Shown here: positions 16,164-23,438 of the stretch, piece by piece
Layout: every line of letters starts with the position of its first letter
Position numbering within the stretch: position 1 is the stretch's first letter
NCBI GenBank assembly: GCA_003166955.1
Contig: PMUI01000105.1
Location: forward strand, 1 to 46,047
Source: Acidobacterium sp.
GTDB taxonomy: Bacteria; Acidobacteriota; Terriglobia; Terriglobales; Acidobacteriaceae
Direction of reading: 5' to 3'
DNA length: 46,047 nucleotides
Made by a program: the position numbers and the translations under genes
Notes under the pieces: generated by a model
What the model was told of the DNA's origin: nothing
Database searches by the model: none
What the model saw: only the letters and a program-made list of their open reading frames with translations

Positions 16164-18077
16164 CTACGGCCGGACACCCAGTTCGTTGTTTTTGAGGGCG
16201 ACGGAGAGCGGCGTGACGACAGGGGCGGCGGCGCCGATGAATTCGAGGAGGCTGTTGTTGCCATCGTTGGCGACCCAGACATTGCCGGATTGGTCAATGG
16301 CAATGCCTTCGGGTTCGTTCGCGGTCCCCTTATAGCCGGTGCCTGAGGTGATGGCGGTTCCAGAGGGACTGAACTCGCTGATGCAGGCGCCTGAGAAGTT
16401 TGTGACCCATATGTTGCCAACGCCATCGACGGCGAGGCCGTAGGGGACGCTCAATCCGCCGCCGGCAAAACCCGAGCCTGAAAGGGCGGTGGGTGGAGTG
16501 GTGGGCGGAGTCGAAGGACTGAACTTGCTGACAACGCTGTTGCCTTCGTTGGCAAACCAGATGTCTCCGGAGTGGTCGATGCCAACACCAAGGGGAAAAT
16601 CCAGACCTCCGCCGGTGCCAGTGGAGAGGGGTAACCCAGTGGTGGAACTAAATTCGCTGATAGTGGAGGCGCCGTGGTTGGCGACCCAGACGTCGCCGGC
16701 GGTATCGACGGCGATCGCGATGGGATCGTTCAAACCAGCGCCGGTATCGCCGGTGGTGTTAGGAGACAGAGGGGTACCGGAAGCGTTGAACTCGCTGATG
16801 CTGTTGTTGTTCAGGTTGGCGACCCAGATGTTGCCGGAGGCATCGACGGCAATGCCCCACGGATTGTTGAGGCCGCCACCGGTGAAGCCGCTGCCGACGA
16901 AGCCGGAACTGGGATTGTATTCGCTGATGGTTAATGTGTTCTGGTTGGTGATCCAGACCATGCCGGCCTGATCGATGGCGAGGCTATTGGGTGAGGTGAC
17001 GCCGCCGCCGGCAAATCCGGTGATGGGGGGGGAAAGGGCTGCCCCCAGCGTACTGAATTTGCCGATGCTGTTGTTGTTGTTGTTCGTGACCCAGACGTTA
17101 CCGGAGGCGTCAACGGCGACGTCGGTGGGTCCGGCCAGCCCGCCGCCACTGTAGGCGACGGAGATGGTCCAGTCATTGGGAGTGCTGGAGGTGAGGCTGG
17201 GCTGGAAGGGTGCGGTGGAGGTCTCGAGGTCCCACAGTGTAGTTACGTTGGCGCCGGGGTTGTGGGCGATGTAGATGGCGGCGGTTGCGGTTTCGGCGGG
17301 CTTTGTCCCGCCGGGTGTGCCGTCGATGGTGGCATTGGCGAAGAGCGAGGTACAGCCGGCGGAGGTGGACCCGGACGAATTGATGCAGGCGGCGAGGATG
17401 TTGGCCAGAGTGTTGATCTCGGTTTGGGGCACGGCGCCGTTGCCGCCCGGGGTAGTGGCGAAGGCCTGACCGGTGCCGATGCTGGCGATGTTGGTAGCGG
17501 AGGCGGCGGCGTTGGCCATTCCCGCGGATGCGCCGGTGTCGCCGGACATATGCGTGGCATCGGTGGCAAAGGGGGCCAGGGCGTAGGCGGCGGCGACGGT
17601 GGTGATTTCGTTCATCTGCACAGTCGGCGGGAGATTGGTGAAGCTGTTGCCGGCGCCACAGGTGCCGAGGACCGCCATGAGGCCGATGCCGGTGTTGGCG
17701 CCTCCGCCAATCTGGGGGTTGCCGCCGGCGGAATAGAGATAGACCTGGTCGCCGACGTCGCAGGTGTAATTGGTGGAGGTGATGGAGAAGAAGCCGCTGG
17801 CGTTCGTGAGCACAAACCAGTTGTGGTTGCTATCCTCGTTGCCGGTGCTGCTGTTGAGCAGGGATGTCGAGCTTGTGCCAAATCCGCCGGTTCCCACCTC
17901 GTAGAGGTAGACGAATGAGCCATTGATCGGTTGCTGTCCGCCGTGGACCAGTCCGCTGAAGGAGGAGACGCTGGGCGCCGCGGGATCGGAAGGAACTATC
18001 GGATTATGGCTAGGGGCCATCCCGCAGCCGGCGATGAGAACGGTGGAACAAGCGGAAAGGATCCAGGCGTAACGCAT
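16164..18077 (-). CDS. NHL-repeat lipoprotein, copy 2
   Basis: A 637-residue paralog of the 13314-15212 protein with the same plan: lipobox LIAGC with C18, a beta-domain starting FSGLVHGGQQPINGSFVYLY, then six or seven NHL/Vgb repeats, and the shared C-terminus [17 protein letters not shown]. By eye roughly 70% of residues match copy 1, with highest similarity in the propeller and most change in the 60-120 region, so this pair has diverged more than the peptide genes beside it. The ATG at 18077 gives the lipoprotein signal; a start 10 codons earlier would disrupt it. A promoter matching that of copy 1 lies about 80-110 bp upstream. It probably shares a transcript with the PExPT gene downstream. 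Confidence 0.85.
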   Translation of the reverse strand: MRYAWILSACSTVLIAGCGMAPSHNPIVPSDPAAPSVSSFSGLVHGGQQPINGSFVYLYEVGTGGFGTSSTSLLNSSTGNEDSNHNWFVLTNASGFFSITSTNYTCDVGDQVYLYSAGGNPQIGGGANTGIGLMAVLGTCGAGNSFTNLPPTVQMNEITTVAAAYALAPFATDATHMSGDTGASAGMANAAASATNIASIGTGQAFATTPGGNGAVPQTEINTLANILAACINSSGSTSAGCTSLFANATIDGTPGGTKPAETATAAIYIAHNPGANVTTLWDLETSTAPFQPSLTSSTPNDWTISVAYSGGGLAGPTDVAVDASGNVWVTNNNNNSIGKFSTLGAALSPPITGFAGGGVTSPNSLAIDQAGMVWITNQNTLTISEYNPSSGFVGSGFTGGGLNNPWGIAVDASGNIWVANLNNNSISEFNASGTPLSPNTTGDTGAGLNDPIAIAVDTAGDVWVANHGASTISEFSSTTGLPLSTGTGGGLDFPLGVGIDHSGDIWFANEGNSVVSKFSPSTPPTTPPTALSGSGFAGGGLSVPYGLAVDGVGNIWVTNFSGACISEFSPSGTAITSGTGYKGTANEPEGIAIDQSGNVWVANDGNNSLLEFIGAAAPVVTPLSVALKNNELGVRP

Positions 18078-18154
18078 GGTTCGTCTTCTCCATTCGGTCG
18101 ATTGCATGGTTGACGGCAGCGAACCGCGAACAGAAAAAGCGTCGCTGGGGTGTC

Positions 18155-18184
18155 AGAGTAGCACGTCATCCACCGGTGCGGCAA
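18155..18184 (-). promoter_or_regulatory. Predicted promoter of NHL lipoprotein copy 2
   Basis: Minus strand TTGCCG (18184-18179), 18-bp spacer, TACTCT (18160-18155) with extended TGC. Hexamers, spacer length and the sequence GCTACTCTG are retained from copy 1, although surrounding bases have diverged. Confidence 0.5.
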
Positions 18185-18378
18185 ACGCAATCCATTAGTG
18201 CCGTAAGTTATGTTGTACGAATATGAAACTGCCCTGACCTACCGGAGTACCGGTCTCCCAACGGGAGAAAGCGCCCGCTAGCTGGAGGCGAGGGATGGTC
18301 AGGTCGGGCGCGCCTGAAGGGCGCTCACGGCGCCGGTGCCGGTTACATTCCATCGCGCTGAGGTTGTGAGCACGAAGA

Positions 18379-18408
18379 ACGCGCGAACGCTGATTGGCGT
18401 CCGCGCGT
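18379..18408 (-). terminator. Rho-independent-type terminator of the phosphodiesterase gene
   Basis: ACGCGCG (18379-18385) pairs with CGCGCGT (18402-18408), extended by ACGC/GCGT around a 6-nt loop. On the minus strand the stem is followed by TTCTTC. It lies 21 bp after the stop of the phosphodiesterase. Confidence 0.6.
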
Positions 18409-18429
18409 TGTGCCCGGAAAAGGCCCGGT

Positions 18430-20151
18430 CTACCAGCTGAAGTTGAGGTTGACGTCGGGCAGAACCGAGGTGCCTTCGAGACGCACTCCGTCGAGCTGGC
18501 TGGGATCGAGGCCGAGGGCGCGCAGGATGGTGGGCGCGACCTGGTTGGTTCCAACCGATGTGTAGACGGTGTGCGGACGGAAGGCGGGGTTGGAGAGCAG
18601 GAGCATGACGTTGGTATCGTCATGCGAAAAGCCGCCATGCTCCTCGAGCTTAGCGGCGCTGCCGGTATAGGTGACGCCGACGTTGGGGGTGACGATGATG
18701 TCGGGCGTACGCGGATCGTTGGGGGGCAGGCCCGGCACGTCGTAGTTGATCGCGAGGCTGGGGCCGTAGAAGATCTGGCCGATGCCCGCGGTTTTCAGAT
18801 TGCTTTCGAGGGCGGAGACGGCCGATGCGGTGTTCGCGGAATTCTGCAGCCACAGAAGGGAGACGTCATCCTCGGTGGGGCCGATGCCGTTGGGGTTTGC
18901 GGGGGATTCGGACATGGGCAAAAGGCTGGCGATCAGCGTAGCCGGCGACATGCCATTCTTCGTCTTTCCGGGGACCGCGTCGTAGAGATTGGGATCGATG
19001 GGCGACTGGCCGTGCTTGGCGGTAATGATGATGAGCGTGGATTCTTCGAGGCCGCGGTCCTTGATTCTGTCGACCATCTGGCCGATCGCTTCGTCGGCGA
19101 ACTCGATCTCGCTCAGCAGGGACGCAGTGGGTGTGCCGGCTGCATCGAGATAGCCGCCCTTAGTGGTGGATTCGATCAGCTTCTGGCCGACGCTTACGGC
19201 CTGGAAGTTCACGCCGAAGATCGTCGGGGTTCGGGTCTTCATGGTGCCGAGGTGATTCCAGCCGTCGATCTCATGCAGGATGGCGTTGACCTTGAGGGTG
19301 TCGTAGCACTGGATGTTCTGGAAGCTGTTGGTCCAGGCGGTGAGGTCGGAAGTGGGGTCGGGGACGGTGGCGCAGGAGATGCCGGAGACTGTGGTGACGC
19401 CCGGCAATCCGACGACGTTGGAGTTAATTTCGGGCCCGTAGAAATCGTCGAGGGGCGGTCCGCCATGGCCGGCGACGGAGGAATACGCCGGATGCTTGTC
19501 AGACCACGCGGTGTATCCGCCGGCGTTACTGATGACGCCGAAGATGGTGTTGACGCGGACAAAGTTCCAGGGATAGACGGGAGCACACCCGGCTTTGGGG
19601 TCGCGGGGAAGTTTGTTGGGGTCGATGGAGGCGACGCCGCCGTCGGTGAGGGCGGCTCCGGGCGCGCCACCGTTCACCTTGGTCTGATCGATGTCGATGC
19701 CCTCTTCATACTCGGTTGTGAAGCCCGTGGGGGCCGCGCCTGGAGTGCAGGTGCCGGGACCGTTGCCGTTGCCGGTCATGACGGCGGGACCGTCGAGGGA
19801 GCGGTCATAGGAGACATCGTAGTAGACGCCCATGGTGCGCGGGGTCGCACCGGTGACGATAGCCATGAGGCCGGGGAAGGAGTCCGATGGCTTTGAGGTG
19901 CTGGCGCCGACGTAGTTAACGCCGATGGTGCCGAGGGCGGCGAGGTTGGGGCAGTAGGGCGCGCCGTTGTTGACGCCGGCGATGCCGTGGGAGCAGTTCA
20001 GGAAATCGACCGCGTGCATGCCGTCAATGCTGATGAGCAAAACGTGGCGGATCTGGCTGCGTTCCCAGTCATGGTCCCGGTCCTGGGCAGGTGCGCAGGT
20101 CGAGATCAGGAGAGTGGCGATCGAAAAAAGGATGGGGAGCGATTTACGCAT
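18430..20151 (-). CDS. Secreted alkaline-phosphatase-superfamily phosphodiesterase/nucleotide pyrophosphatase
   Basis: 573 residues with a signal peptide (MRKSLPILFSIATLLISTCA, cleavage near APAQ). It belongs to the type I phosphodiesterase/nucleotide pyrophosphatase branch of the alkaline phosphatase superfamily and should hydrolyse phosphodiester or pyrophosphate bonds outside the cytoplasm with two metal ions. Visible sites: metal Asp D43 in LISIDGMHAVD; nucleophile region PSDSFPG, probably S91; ITAKHGQSPID, which holds a metal His; and EEHGGFSHDD near the end. The DHG seen in many relatives is KHG here, a known variation in this subfamily as far as I recall. The ATG at 20151 has GGAGG upstream that can pair with CCTCC. 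A relic of a second copy lies at 15499-15664. Confidence 0.85.
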   Translation of the reverse strand: MRKSLPILFSIATLLISTCAPAQDRDHDWERSQIRHVLLISIDGMHAVDFLNCSHGIAGVNNGAPYCPNLAALGTIGVNYVGASTSKPSDSFPGLMAIVTGATPRTMGVYYDVSYDRSLDGPAVMTGNGNGPGTCTPGAAPTGFTTEYEEGIDIDQTKVNGGAPGAALTDGGVASIDPNKLPRDPKAGCAPVYPWNFVRVNTIFGVISNAGGYTAWSDKHPAYSSVAGHGGPPLDDFYGPEINSNVVGLPGVTTVSGISCATVPDPTSDLTAWTNSFQNIQCYDTLKVNAILHEIDGWNHLGTMKTRTPTIFGVNFQAVSVGQKLIESTTKGGYLDAAGTPTASLLSEIEFADEAIGQMVDRIKDRGLEESTLIIITAKHGQSPIDPNLYDAVPGKTKNGMSPATLIASLLPMSESPANPNGIGPTEDDVSLLWLQNSANTASAVSALESNLKTAGIGQIFYGPSLAINYDVPGLPPNDPRTPDIIVTPNVGVTYTGSAAKLEEHGGFSHDDTNVMLLLSNPAFRPHTVYTSVGTNQVAPTILRALGLDPSQLDGVRLEGTSVLPDVNLNFSW

Positions 20152-20215
20152 GGTGACCTCCAGGTGAGGAGGCTAGCAACGCTCTTGAATGGAATAGGCT
20201 TCGGGGGGGTCAAAA

Positions 20216-20300
20216 TCAGGTTAAATGTGGGCTGGTTCGGGGGTCGTGCGGGCCGCCGATTTCAATTGGGGACGCAGAGGGGCCGAGTCAATTAACCTGA
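20216..20300. promoter_or_regulatory. 9-bp inverted repeat framing the phosphodiesterase/fumarase divergent spacer
   Basis: TCAGGTTAA (20216-20224) and TTAACCTGA (20292-20300) are perfect inverted copies 67 bp apart. Both lie between the divergent starts at 20151 and 20319, the second only 18 bp before the fumarase ATG. Fits two operator sites, a long stem, or the ends of a tiny element. Confidence 0.4.
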
Positions 20301-20318
20301 CATCAGGGACATTTTTCG

Positions 20319-21842
20319 ATGGCGACGATCAGGCAGGAAGACTTTATTCAGAGTGTGGCGGACGCGCTGCAGTACATCAGCTACTACCACCCGGTGGATT
20401 ACATCACGAGCCTGGGGCGGGCGTATGAGCGCGAGGAGTCGCCGGCGGCGAAGGACGCGATGGCGCAAATTCTGGTGAACTCGCGCATGTGCGCGGAGGG
20501 GCATCGGCCGATTTGCCAGGACACCGGGATCGTGACGGTGTTTCTGAAGATCGGGATGGACGTGCGGTGGGACGCGACGATGACCGTGCAGGAGATGGCG
20601 GATGCGGGCGTGCGGCGGGCGTATCTGAATCCTGATAACACGCTGCGGGCTTCGATTTTGGCAGACCCGGCGGGGGCGCGGACGAACACGAAGGACAATA
20701 CGCCGGCAGTGGTGAGCGTGGAGATGGTGCGGGGCGGCGAGGTGGAAGTGACGGTCGCGGCGAAGGGCGGCGGGAGCGAGGCGAAATCGAAGTTCATGAT
20801 GTTGAATCCGTCGGACTCGGTGGTGGAGTGGGTGCTGAAGACGGTGCCGACGATGGGTGCGGGGTGGTGCCCGCCGGGCATGCTGGGGATTGGGATTGGC
20901 GGGACGGCGGAGAAGGCGATGCTGCTCGCGAAGGAATCGCTGATGGATCCGATCGACATGCGGGAGCTGCTGGACCGCGGGCCGCAGAATGGCCTCGAGA
21001 AGATGCGGATTGAGATTTACGAGAAGGTGAATCAGCTGGGGATCGGCGCGCAGGGGCTTGGTGGGCTGACGACGGTGCTCGACGTGAAGATCCGGGATTA
21101 TCCGACGCATGCGGCGAATTTGCCGGTGGCGATGATTCCGAACTGCGCGGCGACTCGGCATGCGCATTTTGTGCTGGATGGTTCGGGTGCTGTGGCGTTG
21201 GAGCCGCCGTCGCTGAAGGATTGGCCGGAGCTGACGTATGACGTGTCGAGCGCGCGGCGGGTGAATCTGGATACGGTGACGCGGGCGGAAGTGGCGACGT
21301 GGAAGCCGGGCGAAGTGGTGCTGCTGCTCGGGAAACTGCTGACCGGGCGCGACGCGGCGCACAAGCGGATGACGGAAATGCTGAATCGTGGGGAGAAGCT
21401 GCCGGTCGATTTCACGAATCGGTTTATCTATTATGTTGGGCCGGTGGATCCGGTGCGCGAGGAAGTGATGGGCCCTGCCGGTCCAACGACGGCGACGCGC
21501 ATGGACAAATTTACGCGGCAGATGCTGGAGGAGACGGGGCTGCTGGGGATGATTGGGAAGGCGGAACGCGGGCCGGCGGCGGTGGAGGCGATCCGCGACA
21601 ATCATGCGGTGTATCTGATGGCGGTGGGCGGCGCGGCGTATCTGGTGTCGAAGGCGATTCGCGCGGCGCGGGTGGTCGCGTTTGAGGATTTGGGCATGGA
21701 GGCGATTTACGAGTTCGAGGTCGAGGACATGCCGGTGACGGTGGCTGTGGATTCGCAGGGGACTTCGGTGCATGAGACGGGGCCGAGGGAGTGGAAGGCG
21801 CGGATTCAGTCGGAGTTTGCTGGGGTTCCGATCCTGGCCTGA
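20319..21842 (+). CDS. fumA: Class I (iron-sulfur) fumarate hydratase
   Basis: Interconverts fumarate and L-malate in the TCA cycle, in the cytoplasm. 507 residues, the size of the single-chain class I enzyme (alpha plus beta parts fused). Three cysteines expected to hold the 4Fe-4S cluster are visible: C66 in RPICQDTGI, C184 in GAGWCPPGML and C276 in MIPNCAATRHAHF. Other family segments are YLNPDNTLRAS, LNPSDSVVEW, GIGIGGTAEKA and the C-terminal-domain FTRQMLEETGLLGMIGKAERG. The ATG at 20319 begins the usual MATIRQEDF-like N-terminus; the Shine-Dalgarno is weak (AGGGA). DUF5996 and zinc-finger genes follow at 39 and 42 bp and may be co-transcribed. I use fumA loosely for the class I enzyme. 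Confidence 0.93.
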   Translation: MATIRQEDFIQSVADALQYISYYHPVDYITSLGRAYEREESPAAKDAMAQILVNSRMCAEGHRPICQDTGIVTVFLKIGMDVRWDATMTVQEMADAGVRRAYLNPDNTLRASILADPAGARTNTKDNTPAVVSVEMVRGGEVEVTVAAKGGGSEAKSKFMMLNPSDSVVEWVLKTVPTMGAGWCPPGMLGIGIGGTAEKAMLLAKESLMDPIDMRELLDRGPQNGLEKMRIEIYEKVNQLGIGAQGLGGLTTVLDVKIRDYPTHAANLPVAMIPNCAATRHAHFVLDGSGAVALEPPSLKDWPELTYDVSSARRVNLDTVTRAEVATWKPGEVVLLLGKLLTGRDAAHKRMTEMLNRGEKLPVDFTNRFIYYVGPVDPVREEVMGPAGPTTATRMDKFTRQMLEETGLLGMIGKAERGPAAVEAIRDNHAVYLMAVGGAAYLVSKAIRAARVVAFEDLGMEAIYEFEVEDMPVTVAVDSQGTSVHETGPREWKARIQSEFAGVPILA

Positions 21843-21881
21843 CTGGCCGTCACGGGAAGAGCAGCGGAAGGGGAAGAACGG

Positions 21882-22808
21882 ATGGGCAATATTGTGCTGT
21901 CGGATGATGCCGCTTGCTGGCCGGAGCTGCGGCTTGCGGATTGGAAGGACACATGCGCGACGCTGCACATGTGGACGCAGATTGTCGGCAAGGTGCGGCT
22001 GAAGCTGACGCCGCTGGTAAATCACTGGTGGAACGTGCCGCTGTATGTGACGGCGCGTGGGCTTACGACGTCGCGGATCGCGTATGGGGCGCGCGCGTTT
22101 GAGCTGCGGTTCGATTTTGTGGCGCATGAACTGGTGCTCGAAACCACCGAGGGTGCGGTGAAGACGCTGAAGCTCGAACCGAAAACGGTGGCGGAGTTTT
22201 ATCGCGAGTGCATGGAGATGCTGCGGAGCGAGGGGATTGAGGTGAAGATCTGGCGGATGCCGGCGGAGGTGCCGGATCCGGTGGCGTTCGACGAGGACAC
22301 GGTGCACGCGGCGTATGACGCGGAGAAGGTGGAGAGGTTCTGGCGGATTTTGCTGAGTGCGGATGCGGTGTTTCAGGAATTCCGGGCGGAGTTTATTGGG
22401 AAGGCGAGCCCGGTGCATTTTTTCTGGGGTAGTTTCGATTTGGCGGTGACGCGGTTTTCCGGGCGCAGGGCGCCGGAGCGGCCTGGCGCGGATGCGATCA
22501 CGCGGGAAGCGTATTCGCACGAGGTGAGCAGTGTGGGGTTCTGGCCGGGCAGCGCGGGCGGACCGGATGCGGCGTTCTATTCGTATGCGGCGCCGACTCC
22601 GGAGGCGTTCAGCCTGGCGCGCGTGCGGCCGGATGCGGCGCGATGGGATGCGGGGCTCGGGGAGTTTCTGCTGATGTATGAAGATGTGCGGAAGAGCGCG
22701 TCGCCGAGCCGGGCTCTGCTGGAGTTTTGCCGGAGCACGTATGAGGCGGCGGCGCGGTTTGGGCAGTGGGATCGCGGGGCGCTGGAGCGTTTGGCGATTC
22801 CGCTCTGA
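21882..22808 (+). CDS. DUF5996 family protein
   Basis: 308-residue cytoplasmic protein of unknown function matching the DUF5996 family. Typical wording: WPELRLADWKDTCATLHMW at the N-terminus, NHWWNVPLYVTARGLTTS, then FDFVAHELVLETTEG, and later SPVHFFWGSFDLAVTRFSGR and EAYSHEVSSVGFWPG. No signal peptide or membrane helix. Conserved Trp and His residues suggest a binding pocket, but I see no recognised catalytic motif. It starts 39 bp after the fumarase stop with a GGGGAAG ribosome binding site, and the zinc-finger gene follows 42 bp later, so the three may form an operon. Functional linkage to fumarase is not implied by the sequence. Confidence 0.85.
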   Translation: MGNIVLSDDAACWPELRLADWKDTCATLHMWTQIVGKVRLKLTPLVNHWWNVPLYVTARGLTTSRIAYGARAFELRFDFVAHELVLETTEGAVKTLKLEPKTVAEFYRECMEMLRSEGIEVKIWRMPAEVPDPVAFDEDTVHAAYDAEKVERFWRILLSADAVFQEFRAEFIGKASPVHFFWGSFDLAVTRFSGRRAPERPGADAITREAYSHEVSSVGFWPGSAGGPDAAFYSYAAPTPEAFSLARVRPDAARWDAGLGEFLLMYEDVRKSASPSRALLEFCRSTYEAAARFGQWDRGALERLAIPL

Positions 22809-22850
22809 GAGGTTGGGTTCGAGCACGTTGGAAACGAAGAGGAGGCGGCG

Positions 22851-23141
22851 ATGGCGGCGCAATGTTCACATCTGGGCGAGATGAAATTCACGAGCACGAA
22901 GACGCATGTGTGCGAGGAGTGCGTGAAGATGGGGGACCGGTGGGTGCATTTGCGGCTGTGTCTCGAGTGCGGGAATGTGGGCTGCTGCGACTCGTCGAAG
23001 AACAAGCATGCGACGAAGCATTTTCACAAGACGAAACATCCGCTGATGCGGTCGATTGAGCCGGGGGAGAGCTGGGTCTGGTGCTTCGTGGATGAGATGT
23101 CGCCTGGAGAGATTCTGCGTGGGGAGTTTGTGGCGGCTTGA
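22851..23141 (+). CDS. UBP-type zinc-finger domain protein
   Basis: 96 residues, essentially one ZnF-UBP domain. The metal ligands are visible: C and H near the N-terminus (AAQCSHLGEM), CEEC, CLECGNVGCCD, and the His-rich HATKHFHKTKHP, ending with WVWCFVDE. In eukaryotes this fold reads the free C-terminus of ubiquitin. Bacteria of this kind lack ubiquitin, so the ligand here is unknown; small stand-alone versions are widespread in bacteria. The ribosome binding site is strong (GAGGAGGCGGCG before ATG). It is the last gene of the possible fumarase-DUF5996 operon. Confidence 0.88.
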   Translation: MAAQCSHLGEMKFTSTKTHVCEECVKMGDRWVHLRLCLECGNVGCCDSSKNKHATKHFHKTKHPLMRSIEPGESWVWCFVDEMSPGEILRGEFVAA

Positions 23142-23162
23142 GGCTGGTCGCGCGGGAGAAGA

Positions 23163-23185
23163 TGGTGCGAAGGGGGGACTCGAAC
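23163..23185 (-). repeat. Partial copy of the tRNA-Leu 3' end (att-like)
   Basis: 23 bases that match the last part of the neighbouring tRNA-Leu gene, from the T-loop GTTCGAG through the acceptor to the encoded CCA, with one missing A. It lies 118 bp downstream of the tRNA 3' end. This is the segment integrases usually use as attachment core, so it could be the scar of a lost element; no integrase remains. Confidence 0.55.
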
Positions 23186-23223
23186 TTGAGGCGCTTTGCG
23201 GGCGTCTGAGCCCGCAGCCGAAA

Positions 23224-23251
23224 TCCTGAGCGAGCGCAGCGAGTCGAAGGA
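23224..23251. repeat. Dispersed-type repeat with AGCGAG/CGCAGCGAG core
   Basis: A 28-bp partly symmetrical sequence (begins TCCTGAGCGAG, ends CGAGTCGAAGGA) between tRNA-Leu and its partial copy. The same type of motif is familiar to me as a repeat dispersed in many bacterial genomes; only one copy is seen here. Confidence 0.45.
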
Positions 23252-23280
23252 CCTCTTCGGAATCGATTTCTCGGGAAGTG

Positions 23281-23365
23281 TGGTGCGAAAGGGGGGACTC
23301 GAACCCCCATGGGTTGCCCCGCCAGATCCTAAGTCTGGTGCGTCTGCCAATTTCGCCACTTTCGC
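23281..23365 (-). tRNA. tRNA-Leu (anticodon TAG), CCA encoded
   Basis: Acceptor GCGAAAG pairs with CTTTCGC; the 3' CCA is encoded at 23283-23281. The anticodon arm is CCAGA-CTTAGGA-TCTGG, giving anticodon TAG (reads CTN leucine codons). A long variable arm (GCGGGGCAACCCATG region) and T-arm GGGGG-TTCGAGT-CCCCC are present, as expected for a class II tRNA. A possible -10 (TACAAT, minus strand at 23402-23397) lies about 30 bp upstream. A 23-nt partial copy of its 3' end lies downstream. Confidence 0.97.
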
Positions 23366-23438
23366 ACGTGTGCTGCTGTACGGAGACGCCAGAGCTATTG
23401 TAGCTTGCGGTCAGACGCGGAGATTCGGGAAGCGACTC

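Larger units (their letters stand above)
18078..18429. other. Intergenic region between phosphodiesterase and NHL copy 2
   Basis: 352 bp without a credible gene. It holds the conserved NHL promoter (18155-18184), a GC-rich stretch with small inverted repeats at 18232-18345, and the terminator hairpin of the phosphodiesterase gene at 18379-18408. Confidence 0.6.

Noticed and set aside
13500-17200. Regular DNA repeats in the NHL genes considered as a CRISPR-like array
   Set aside because: The period follows the propeller repeat of the proteins, the repeats diverge, there are no unique spacers of constant length and no cas genes.
20292-22862. An 856-codon minus-strand open frame opposite fumarase and DUF5996
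   Set aside because: The frame is an artefact of high GC and third-position bias; its translation is Arg/His/Pro-rich with no family character, and the plus strand carries two clear genes.
23163-23185. A second tRNA gene
   Set aside because: Only the T-loop to CCA part is present; no D-arm, anticodon arm or 5' acceptor strand can be drawn around it.
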